DNA from: Sipunculus nudus
Lineage: Eukaryota; Annelida; Sipuncula; Golfingiida; Sipunculidae
Direction: 5' to 3'
DNA: 64,000 bases
NCBI GenBank assembly: GCA_026874595.1
Contig: CM049319.1
Coordinates: 55,729,417 to 55,793,416 of the forward strand
Position numbers and translations under genes: made by a program. This document shows positions 45,160 through 54,985 of this stretch, piece by piece. The number at the start of each line of letters is the position of its first letter. Positions within the stretch are counted from its first letter, which is position 1. The notes below the pieces were generated by a model. It was not told the DNA's origin, searched no databases, and was given only the letters and a program-made list of their open reading frames with translations.

Positions 45160-45270
45160 TGGACTCAGATGGACTCGTGTCCACACCATCCGAGTTCGAG
45201 TCCAAGTTCGAGTCCAGGACCCCAGAGTCCAAGTCGGAGTCCCTAAAAAAGTGGCCTCGAGTTCTACATC
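45160..45270. mobile_element. Short GACTTGGACTC-family fragment
   Basis: Contains GTGTCCACACCATCCGAGTT, CGAGTCCAAGTTCGAGTCC and ends TTCTACATCACTG. It represents one terminal block of the family seen intact at 16967-17446. The rest of the element is missing. Confidence 0.65.
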
Positions 45271-45950
45271 ACTGTAGGTTATATTTAGTAACATCTGATA
45301 TCTTTGACAGCGAAGGACCTGCCCCAGTGATTGGTTTGTATTTAATTTCGTTTGATAAAAATGTGTACAGTGGACGAGCATTGTATACGAACACGGCTCA
45401 TGCTCCAAGAAAAGCCCTGTTTACACGCAGATCCTAACCATGCCTACGAATGCACTCAAAAATTGTTAGATGGCGGTGTTTTTTTATGCAGTGATATATT
45501 AGAGCAACATATATGTGAATTAGTACACTGTTCTTTCAGGATGGAGGGCAAGCGTCTGTGACGCTCGTAATATGAATCGGACGCTCGGTTCTGGGGGTCC
45601 GAGTGGACGCGCGAATTTTCAGACTGTTGGACCGATAAGATCAATATTGGCTCTTGTAGCATTCATTGACCAATGCCCACTACCTAAAAAAGCAATTTGT
45701 TTAAACACAGATTCATAGACACTACCTTCAGTCAAATATAAATTTTATGACATGATTTCTAACAATACACTGATACGAAATTGATTTTAAATAAAAACAG
45801 ATTCAACTTTACACAATCTCTCAAAATTTTCACGGTTGTCATCTCATTTGGACCCTCATTATACCAATGTGACGCATCAAAAGTTTGGTCCTGGCGTCCC
45901 GGACTCTTCAACATTTCTTTCCATTGATTGCTCCGAGTAAATTATTTAAC

Positions 45951-46481
45951 TAGCCGTTAATACACGACTCAGTTGGAATGCTTTTGGGGCCGGTAAGTGT
46001 AACTTGAGTCCTTATACAAGTCATACGGGGGAATGAAGTGCATCATTCATCCATCCTGTTGAACTGTAGCCGTGACAAACACGACTCAGTTAGGGCCCTC
46101 CTACTGAGTCATGACACAAGCCAAATTTAGGACCGCCCTGCAAGTCCAGGCCTCGCTTTATAACCGGTGCTCTGCATACAGTCAGCAGGCAGACCGCAGG
46201 CAGAAATCTCCCATACATGCAGAACAATATACGAATATATTGGGTTATTACGGAATATTTCACACACATGGTAGGTGTCGTTGGAGAGATAAGGAACTTA
46301 TTTAAAGGTCAAGTGGGTTTATATGAAGTGACACGATACTTGTAAGCAATGAGGCGTTGTAAAAAATGACAAAAATATTTGTATCTTCATGGGGTTATGA
46401 TGCGAACCTCACAGTTGGATGTCCAGGCACTCTCGCAGGCCAGTGATCTGGCCATAATGTCAGAGGGCCGATCTGGCGCTA
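45951..46481 (+). mobile_element. Diverged MULE-like copy
   Basis: Starts TAGCCGTTAATACACGACTC. A second internal TAGCCGTGACAAACACGACTC lies at 46066. It ends CAGAGGGCCGATCTGGCGCTA. The order of GGCCGGTAAG, AAATATTTGTATCTTC, GGCACTCTCGCAGG and TAATGTCAGAGGG matches 19455-20038, but the 9-bp duplication is no longer visible and the left third is rearranged. Confidence 0.65.
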
Positions 46482-46631
46482 GTTGCATTGATACCATGGT
46501 AAAATGCCGATAACCTTCACATTAAATCACGAGTGTTGAATTAACACGAAAGAATACATATGAACTCACAAACAAAACTGAAAATACAACTCTATGGTAA
46601 CGAATCATTTCTATATTGCGTACTAGTTAGT

Positions 46632-46876
46632 CATCGGGAACGGATACAGGATTTTAGAAATAGTGGGAGAATTGATAGGGTGACGGTATTGGACTTTGGA
46701 ACCCCCTTTCAAAGACCTGAAACCTTCTAAAAATTTAGGATGTGATGGCGCAATAATATGTGGTAATTTTATAAGCATCGTTTTCAGGTATAAATTGCAC
46801 ATGTTTTCTATTTACAAGATTTTGAGGTTTAAAAGGAGGCGACCTCTGAGCCATGCCACCCCTAAATCTGCCCCTG
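46632..46876. mobile_element. Diverged CAGGGGC-type MITE
   Basis: The right end CACCCCTAAATCTGCCCCTG and left end CATCGGGAACGGATACAGGA are imperfect inverted repeats of the type seen in the CAGAAGCGGATCC MITEs. The interior differs and no target duplication matches, so it may be a related but separate family. Confidence 0.45.
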
Positions 46877-47050
46877 CACCCCTTGAAAATAATTCCATTT
46901 AATGAGATGAGTTAAAAATGACTACTGCTCATCTGCGGAACGTTTATTTCAGAAATGCAGAGGCATTCTAACTGATATTGCTAATATAAATATATATGCG
47001 ACACTATATATGTTAAATGTTTATTGGCTGTCCTCGCTGTCAAAACGAGC

Positions 47051-47056
<6 letters not shown>

Positions 47057-47105
<49 letters not shown>
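47057..47105. repeat. (TA)n microsatellite
   Basis: A dinucleotide run of about 49 bp. Confidence 0.95.
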
Positions 47106-47109
<4 letters not shown>

Positions 47110-47467
47110 AGACAGTTATTTTGAAGTGAAATGCGATGCTCAGAACAGCAAGATCGTTCAACCGTGTATATTATATTTATGTGTTAGATCTGTCAGATAC
47201 AATATTAAGTACACAGATTTATATTTATGTGATATCTATATGGATAAGATGACCCAGATGTCAACGTCACGTGAGAAACTCTTCTCTATTTTTATTACAA
47301 ATTTTATGATTATTCGTGCATTTATAATTATAGATGGACATGTCATACATTCGTGACGATACTGATTTAGCACAATAGGTAAGCACATAGATAAAAGCAT
47401 TTGCATTACTCTACCAACGTATCTGTGAGTGTGTGTATGTGTGTTTACAAACAATTCGTGCTAACGA

Positions 47468-48398
47468 TGTCACGATTGTTACGGAACCTAATATCAACAG
47501 ATCACTTAGTCGTGACGAACATAAATTTTATTTCGGAGATAAATGAAATCAGATTCTGTCACACTAGGCAGCGTGAAATGTCTAGGGGAATGAATAAAGA
47601 AGTCATTGGTGTTTTGTTAACAAATAACTATAATTTATTCTTAAAACAACCCTAATATTACAATACACTAAATCAATACAGTTACACAGTATAACAACAG
47701 TACAACAGCAAATCAATACAATAATAAATAAAGTGTACAGTACCTGGATACCACCACTGTCACAGCGACATCATGTCCTTTAAAACGTATAATCCAGATG
47801 AACAGTTTACGTAAATCTTCTCAGAGAATAATAGTCCAATTCAATTACAAAATCAATCTGTTGTTATCCAAAAGGGAAATTCTGGTAGTGATCCCAAAGG
47901 CAAACTGAAGACTATATAGAATCCGTTTCGAAGAAGATGTATATAACTGCAGCAATTATCGGAAAGGTCCACAAACTGACTCACACTCTTCCGTGTACGC
48001 TGGAATATTTCTCTCTACTCTCTCTCTCGGCTCTAAACAAAGCCCCTAAATTATAGCTTCTCACCCCCAAGCCTAGAAACTTCTATTTCACGAACAATAT
48101 AAAGAACCCAACAATACATAATACACACGCGCCCAAAGAACAATACAAGACACGCGCTCATAGAGCGCAAACAGCCCAGAATATTCCAGATAAGCATGAG
48201 CGTTGTGTCTTTACACGTCAGGCTCCGCAGTATGGATTACACCAAGCGCTGTCTCTCTATACATCAGAGTTTACACGTGGGCCATAGCTACCATAGCAAC
48301 GAGCTTTGCGTGCACCACACGAACCAAGTCTCAAAAATACATGTAACAGACATCTGTAACACGATACATTATCACATGATACGTTAAGTGTCGTGATA
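47468..48398 (-). mobile_element. Possible solo LTR of a retrotransposon
   Basis: About 930 bp with composition unlike its neighbours. Read on the minus strand it has a promoter-like CTATATAG (near 47913), a run of GAGAGAGAG, and AATAAA with T/GT-rich sequence towards the other end. It is bounded by TGTCACGATT (plus, left) and TCGTGATA (plus, right), imperfect inverted ends. TAACGAT occurs close to both outer sides (47462 and 48417) but not exactly adjacent. There is no internal gag-pol, so a solo LTR is the best guess. Confidence 0.3.
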
Positions 48399-48419
48399 AT
48401 TCGCACACAATATCATTAA

Positions 48420-49730
48420 CGATATGATACATATAAGCTATATTAGAAACAATATATAGTTTAGGTTTCTTTCCTGTTAACAGAAATCTAACTAAACTTA
48501 TTCTCATATTTTTTATAAATTAGCCAATAAACCCAATTCAGACTACTTACGCTTCACCATCCATGGCTTCTATCGGCCTCTTAGTCAGATGAACAAAACT
48601 GAATCGATGAAGGGATATCTAACGGTGCCAATACGATATGTGACATGTTATTCATATCATTTTGACCGGTCCGTTCCGTATTCCAAGCGTATTGTCGCGA
48701 GAGTGGCAATATCGGCCCGAGGCCGGTAGGCCGATACAGCTGCCCAGGACGAAGATAATTCCCGGCAATAGCCGGTTCATAATATTTTCATAAAAAAGAC
48801 CACGCATGTTAATGTTATCAACACAACCACTTTTTTACACGAAGTTCTGAAAAGAAATAGTTAATTAGCACACCCTCAGGGTCCTGCTTTGTTGTCAGTT
48901 TCATATCTCGTTTCATGCATGTCCCGTGATGCTTGTCGATTTCATTCGGGGCGGCGAGTCAGAGCAGAGTGACGTCAGACGAATCCTGATGCTTGTCCAT
49001 TGGATTCTTGGGCATCGTATCACTAAGTACAGTAAGTGCTGATATGACCCCACTGTATTAAATAAATGTATAAGCAGTATTACGCACGGCCATTGATATG
49101 GACCACGTCTGCATGTCGTATCACTTATGCGTGACCGGTTATTAATAAAACGAATTATTAGCGACAATACATGTTATAAACCGGGTACTAGTTCCTCGGC
49201 TCACTCGATGGGACGCTAGCTTGCAAGTCCATATCGCTTATGAGGGTTACAAAGGCATGCATGTGCCCGTATCAGCCCACAAGAGTGTACTGGGATCAAG
49301 TGCCCAAGGTTGAAATCAACAATAAAACTGTTTCTTTGACTTCAGCCCTGAATGTGTGACGTATAATTCACTGCGTCGTCATCAGTATTTGATGTCCCGG
49401 GATTAAGGTTATTATGTTACTTTCGAAGTTTTTTTTTTAATTTTACTTACAAAAAGATACATTTCATTATTAAAGATGAAAAAAACAATGTAGAGGAGAA
49501 AAAACGGATTTAAGACATATTCATGCAGAATAATATTAGCACATTAACAAGTGGTTAGCTGGTTGCTTTATAATAAGCATTATAAGATAATGCTTTATTT
49601 TATTTAAGACTCACAGTCCATATACATACATGAATAGGTCAGTATACACATAATATGCATACACATAAAATATTATATATATATAAACTATAGACACACA
49701 TATATACATATATACTTCATGGATATAATT
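48420..49730. other. Single-copy non-coding region
   Basis: No gene or well-bounded repeat recognised. A GC-richer palindromic block GGCCCGAGGCCGGTAGGCC lies near 48715. Confidence 0.3.
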
Positions 49731-49915
49731 AGCCCTGCCTGGGCTTTAGTATTTACGTTTACTACTAAAATGTTTATTATAAAACGTGATTCCATGTACC
49801 TAAGACGTAACTCCAGAGAGCCGTACTTTAGTTATATAATTTGACGGGACGTGGCAGTACCTCTTCCAAGCTTTGCGACTCATCAAAGTTTGACGGTTCT
49901 GTTAGTGGAAAGAAT
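49731..49915 (-). repeat. 198-bp repeat family, minus-strand copy
   Basis: TTAGCCCTGCCTGGGCTT, AGTATTTACGTTTAC, ATAAAACGTGATTCCA and TAGTTATATAATTTG appear here in the reverse-complement order of the tandem copies at 58713-59110. Identity falls off after about 49915. Confidence 0.75.
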
Positions 49916-50869
49916 TATGTTTAAACCATTGCATCGACTGAGCCAGTATAGGATCTAATATTAATTTCAAATGTATTTTGGGCTGATTTTTTTAGGGGAT
50001 TTTTTTTCCAGGGATGCTACATTTAAAACACATAGGCGGAATTACAATTGTCCATATCATCAGGTTTCGTCCTGTCGTAGATACCTACTGGCTTGATTTC
50101 CCGTTCGGCGATACTTTTGTCAAAATCCAACATGGATGAACAATTGTTCATGCATGTGCATTATGTTAATGAATACGGTTATTTCAATCTGTCTTCTATC
50201 TGATAGCTTCTTCTAACTTCTAATTAATCTCGTAATTACACACTGTGTGATAGTATAGTATAGTGTAAGGGGCCCTGGCGTTGTCAAATTTTTTAACGCC
50301 ATTTGGTGTCTAATAAAAATACAAGCCGAACGAAAGAAAATAATTAATAGGTGCCGCCATCTGGAAAAAAACTGGCACACTATTCCGTCATATTCATATA
50401 CGTTTAATTGTTACACAAACAAAATTTAATCAAGTAGACCCATAGACGGACAATGTGTGCGATATGTTAGGAATACAACTTTTAGAGGACAAAAAAAAAT
50501 CATTTTACCGCTGGTCATATGCCTGTCTCGTACGTGAGGTACAGGAAAAACAAGAGTCTTAGTGGCCAATGGCCCATGACTCTCAACTGAATCCGACGCA
50601 CTTCTACAGGCCATGGCACATAAATATTAAAATTCCTATTTGAATTGGGGCCATTACCTTTAACAAGAAAGAGACATTCACCTCGGAAGGCACTCACTGG
50701 AGCGAAAAAGAGTAAGACCCTGCCGGATTCGCTCCTTATCCGGATATGCATCTCCCCCCCCCCTTTTTTCTCCAACCCCGCTGTTGGAGTTAAATTACCT
50801 GACATATGCAAGAAGTAGGCTCATTTTTTAAAGGTTAACATTTTTTTTCTTCAAAAATTATTATCTTTA

Positions 50870-50936
50870 ATATCTCACGTGATGAACTCATTTCAGTTGA
50901 ACACAAACATTTTGCCAGCAAAACCATCCCTTTAAT
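50870..50936 (+). repeat. Left part of a repeat split by the foldback element
   Basis: GAACTCATTTCAGTTGAACA and GCCAGCAAAACCATCCC match AACTCATTTTGGGTGAAAAC and CCAGCAAATCCATGCC at 52235-52270. The match stops at TTTAAT (50931-50936), and the remainder of the same repeat continues at 54581 on the far side of the inserted element. Confidence 0.75.
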
Positions 50937-50983
50937 TACGGAAGCGTATTGCTGCCATCTAGTAAAAGAAAAATAAATTATTT

Positions 50984-51255
50984 ATCTCGTACGTACGACA
51001 TGGTATCCCGTACGTACGACATAATATCCCGTACGTACGACATACTATCTCGTACGTACGACATAATATCTCGTACGTACGACATATTATCTCGTTCGTA
51101 TGACATATTATCTCGTACGTACGACATATTATCTCGTACGTACGACATACTATCTCGTACGTACGACATACTATCTCGTACGTACGACATATTATCTCGT
51201 ACGTACGACATATTATCTCGTACGTACGACATACTATCTCGTACGTATGACATAA
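50984..51255. repeat. 21-bp palindromic tandem array, left arm (13 units)
   Basis: Thirteen copies of a 21-bp unit, CTCGTACGTACGACATAMTA plus T. Each contains the 12-bp perfect palindrome TCGTACGTACGA. One unit is degenerate (CGTTCGTATG). The period is a multiple of three, so both strands read open with a seven-residue repeat (SRTYDIL on one strand). This is not a gene. Units differ only in the dinucleotide between CATA and ATC. Confidence 0.95.
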
Positions 51256-52189
51256 TAAATCTTACGGATCTGTTTCACAGACTACAAAACAGACTAACTG
51301 ATATATGTATAAGCAATATTTATATATATATGTTAAATAATGTATGTTCTCCACATCCTTGCAAACAGTTTGAACACCGTTGAAACGAACGTATATATAT
51401 TTCTTTATTTATTTATATATACTATATATTTAAATGCTATTCGATTATATTATATTTCTGTGTCTGGGTTTCTTAAATATTTCAAGGAAGCGAAATATAT
51501 CAAGTCGTTGTCTGCAGGTCATATACGGAACTTTCACTTTCAGATAGATGATTAAATACTGTTGGCAGCGTATGATGTTAAAATGATGAGCCTGTCATAG
51601 TATTATTAAAAAAAATATTGCCCTTGCCAAATTGAAAAGAAGAGGACAGCTACCAAATAGCCTAATTTTTAGTGTGTGAGTATTTTGCCGTTTTCTAATA
51701 TTCATAATTGATCTAAAAACTAGATTTATGATATAACGCACGGTGTAGCGGATCGTTAAAAATATTTAATGTATATACAACTATTGAAATAATATGTGGG
51801 TAGCGGAACAGTCCACAACCCATTTTATGCGGTACATATAATTCAATTTTTATTTCAATTAAATAAAAAAAATATTAAAGACGATAACTCATGGAAATGC
51901 GACTAATCTGTGAAAGAAGAATACAAAATTATAATACAAGTATTTTGTTCATATGTCAGGCTGAAGTGGTGGTAAAGCCTACACCTCAGATCGGTTTGAT
52001 TTGCGGATAAGTAAAAAATCTTATATATGGTACATGTACGTGTAACTTGTCCTACTACTGTAGACACCATGAAGTTAAACTTATGGGATAAAGCACTCCG
52101 TTTCATACTTAACATAGGAATCATTAACCTCTCCTTATTGGCATCTTTGTATAACAGACACCTCTGTAAGTGACACTTAAGGTTCATAT

Positions 52190-52690
52190 TCATTTGCAAT
52201 AATATGTGTATTGTTTCACGTTATTAACTCATTTTGGGTGAAAACGAAAGTTGTCCAGCAAATCCATGCCGACACACGAGCTTAATATCTCCTGTTCACT
52301 CGTTTTATACGTTGTCATGGTTCTGTCTGTGAGTTAACACAGTCCTCGTGTGTCTGTTTACCATTACAAGACCCCTTGACTAGAGGCAAGATCTTAGTTG
52401 AGCACACGCGAAAATTATAAAAAAAAGAGAACAAACATGAAAAAAAAAGAAACACCCGGAGAAGCTAGAAAATCTTGATTTGTGAAGTTGGGTTGTACGT
52501 CCAACAGGTCGCGTGATCGCTGTTTGTTTTTCATCATTCATCGCACCCGTGGCAAGCCTTTTTCCACTTGCGTAACGGATTTAGCAAACGGTTTTAGAAC
52601 GAAATATTGAAAGATACCGTAATATTTAAGGAGACTACACTGTATTTCATATATACTTAATATACCTGGTATGTGAAAGGTAAATAGGTT
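52190..52690 (+). repeat. TTTGCAATAATTTGTGTATT repeat, copy inside the foldback element
   Basis: Runs from TTTGCAATAATATGTGTATT to ACCTGGTATGTGAAAGG. It is the most complete copy in the window and the reference for the split copy (50870-50936 plus 54581-54985), the inverted copy (53800-54085) and the intronic copy (37480-37860). Confidence 0.75.
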
Positions 52691-52726
52691 CACTCTTCAC
52701 GGATTTTAATCTCCACTACAATCCTC

Positions 52727-52729
<3 letters not shown>

Positions 52730-52818
<89 letters not shown>

Positions 52819-52824
52819 GTGTGT
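52730..52824. repeat. Compound (CT)n-(AT)n-(GT)n microsatellite
   Basis: About 21 bp of CT, 50 bp of AT and 22 bp of GT in succession. Confidence 0.95.
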
Positions 52825-53358
52825 GAAAAGACTGAAAGCCTCGGGAGATATTGCCAGCGCTGTGTTAGAATAGCTGAGCTGGTGGATACTATTAATGTCA
52901 TTAGTAATACGTATAATGTCTATCAGTTCTTGTTCTTGTTTGACAAGATAAAATATCCCACATGTGCAAGGGACACAGCTTTGTTATTGTCACTTGCGAG
53001 GGACCCCTATGCTTATATAGCAAATTGAATATGGAAATAGAATTTAGAAACGGGACTATGCACAAGTGCCAATGTTCATCTGTTTCAAATGTGATGAAAT
53101 AACTGTCCTTGATCTGATAGTACCATCAAACATGAATACCTCTAGAAATAAACTCACTTTTATTAAAACACACATATATGTATATAGCCTTATTTTTAGC
53201 AATAGTCTGATTTATATACAATATGTATTGGTAGTGTGCCAATTAATCTGTTTAACCAATGATTGATCGCTACCTTTATAATCGATTAAATTCGTTACAT
53301 ATTTGTGTTCTTGTATATTTCTAACGGGATTAGATTCTTTACATGTACACGCATAATC

Positions 53359-53361
<3 letters not shown>

Positions 53362-53421
<60 letters not shown>
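53362..53421. repeat. (TA)n microsatellite
   Basis: An uninterrupted run of about 60 bp. Confidence 0.95.
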
Positions 53422-53425
<4 letters not shown>

Positions 53426-53427
53426 GG

Positions 53428-53710
53428 AAATCTTTCTAAAGTTGTGGCCTTTGATGTTGTCCGGGGCGAGTGATCAGTGTCCGCCCGAGATGGCTTATCG
53501 TGTCCGTATTTGTCAGGTTCATTTACTCTTAGAATGTTCGTTTGAGTTGCAATCTGCTGTCCGTTGTCCGCAGTAGCGATCCAGGTGTCCGCCTTGTAGA
53601 GGTTCTGCTTATACACAACACATACGGAATTTAGAAGGGGCTAAATTCTCTTGTCCGTTATAGCCAGTCGTCCGCCTAAGTGAGGTGTCCGTTAGACCAG
53701 TTTTCACTGT
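53428..53710. repeat. GTGTCCGYC-rich dispersed repeat
   Basis: Repeated TGTCCGCCC, GTGTCCGTAT, CTGTCCGTTGTCCGCAG and GAGGTGTCCGTTAGACCAGT words, ending TTTTCACTGTATA. It resembles a type of dispersed element common in marine invertebrates, with a GTGTCCGTTA..ACAGTT-like end. No intact boundaries. Confidence 0.45.
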
Positions 53711-53799
53711 ATATATGAGAGAAAGAGCCGATTGTAGTAGAGAGTTTAAAATCCACGAAAAGTGGCTTCTAACGGAACTATTTACATTTCACATACATG

Positions 53800-54085
53800 G
53801 TATATTAAGTATACATGGAATACAGTGTAGTCTCCTTAAAGTTTACCGTATCTGTCAATATTTCGTTCTAAAACCGATTGCTAAATCCGTTACACAAGTT
53901 GAAAAGAGCTTGCCTCGGGCGCAATCAACGACGAAAAACAAACACAGCGCTCACGCCACTTGGTGGTGGTACAGCCCAACTTCACAAATCAAGGGTTTTC
54001 AAGTTTCTCGCGGTGTTTATACATTCATGTTTGTTTTCTTTTTCATAATTGACCCGACCAAGATCTTTCCTCTGGTCAATATTTT
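53800..54085 (-). repeat. TTTGCAATAATTTGTGTATT repeat, inverted copy inside the foldback element
   Basis: Reverse complement of 52370-52665. ACAGTGTAGTCTCCTTAAA, CGTTCTAAAACCGATTGCTA, ACAAATCAAGGGTTTTC and AACATTCATGTTTGTTTTC-type words pair with that copy. With 52190-52690 it forms a second, inner inverted pair about 1.1 kb apart. A 201-codon plus-strand frame (53685-54290) crosses this copy and I do not regard it as a gene. Confidence 0.75.
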
Positions 54086-54383
54086 AAACGATCCACTGCA
54101 CTGTGTGTTGTATCATAAATCTAGTTCCTGGACAAATCGATTTAGAATATTAGAAACCTGCCCCACAAATATCCTTTCTCAAACACTTACAGTCAGGGTG
54201 TTTGGTAACTGTAACTCTTGTCCGAACCTTTCTTCTCCAAAAAATAGTTTCAATTTGGCAAAGGCAATATTTCGTTTATCATCATTATGACAGGTTCCCT
54301 ATTATAACACTATACGCAACAGAATTTAATCACCTATCTAAAAATGAGAGTTCTGTGAATGACTGGTATACAATGTAGATTAT

Positions 54384-54533
54384 ATGTCGTACGTACGAGA
54401 TAATATGTCGTACGTACGAGATAATATGTCGTACGTACGAGATAGTATGTCGTACGTACGAGATAATATGTCGTACGTACGAGATAATATGTCGTACGTA
54501 CGAGATACTATGTCGTACGTACGAGATAAATAA
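54384..54533. repeat. 21-bp palindromic tandem array, right arm (7 units)
   Basis: Seven units in reverse-complement orientation to the left array, immediately followed by the shared 45-bp terminal segment. The asymmetry (13 versus 7 units) shows that arm length evolves by unit gain or loss while the terminal segment is kept. Confidence 0.95.
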
Positions 54534-54580
54534 TTTATTTTTCTGTTACTAGGTGGCAGCAATACGCTTCCGTATTTAAT

Positions 54581-54985
54581 ATCCCAGTTCATCTATTTCA
54601 TAAGTTTTATGGTTCTGTGTGTGAGTGAACACAATGTGTCTGTTTATCATGATAAGACGCTAACAAGAGGTCGGGTCTTGACCACGTGCAACAATTGTAA
54701 AACAAGGAGAAAAAAAAACGAAAGAAGTAACACGGTAAAAACACCGGGTTGAAGCTGGAAAAATCTTGAATTGTGAAGTTGCGAGATCCGTCCACACGGT
54801 GGCGTGCCTACTATGTGTATGTTTGGCGCCACCGGCCGCGTTTGTCGCAGGACCTTTTTCCACCCGTCTTCAGGAGTGAGAAATCGATTTGAGAACGATA
54901 TGCAGACAGATAGCGCAATATTTTTTAGGATAATACACTATATTTCATGTATATCTGGTATAATAAACCGGGTATGTGAATAGGT
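54581..54985 (+). repeat. Right part of the repeat split by the foldback element
   Basis: ATGGTTCTGTGTGTGAGTGA, AACAAGAGGTCGGGTCTTGA, GAAGCTGGAAAAATCTTG and ACACTATATTTCATGTATAT align to 52318-52690. It continues the repeat that breaks off at 50936. Confidence 0.75.

Larger units (their letters stand above)
50937..54574. mobile_element. Foldback-like transposon with palindromic 21-bp repeats in long inverted ends
   Basis: The 3638-bp element has inverted ends beginning TACGGAAGCGTATTGCTGCC on the left and, as its exact reverse complement, on the right. The pairing continues through CTAGTAA, AGAAAAATAAATTATTTA and the 21-bp arrays, about 190 bp in all at high identity. TTTAAT flanks both sides (50931-50936, 54575-54580). 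A 4-bp TTAA duplication with a mismatched first base is an alternative reading. The interior (51262-54383) contains no recognisable transposase, but does contain two copies of the repeat into which the element has inserted, two microsatellites and a GTCCG-rich repeat. Modular tandem repeats in long inverted ends are the hallmark of foldback elements. I cannot name the family. Confidence 0.85.

Noticed and set aside
50984-51255. Regular repeats resembling a CRISPR array
   Set aside because: Units are contiguous without unique spacers, the genome is eukaryotic, and an inverted partner array shows it is a transposon arm.
50949-51383. Open frame with SRTYDIL heptads (and its mirror on the other strand)
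   Set aside because: A 21-bp repeat has a period divisible by three, so open frames on both strands follow automatically. The array is part of transposon ends.
53685-54290. 201-codon plus-strand open frame, the longest in the window
   Set aside because: It starts in a GTCCG-rich repeat and crosses an inverted copy of the 52190-52690 repeat. No domain is recognisable, and the homologous strand elsewhere is not open in that frame.
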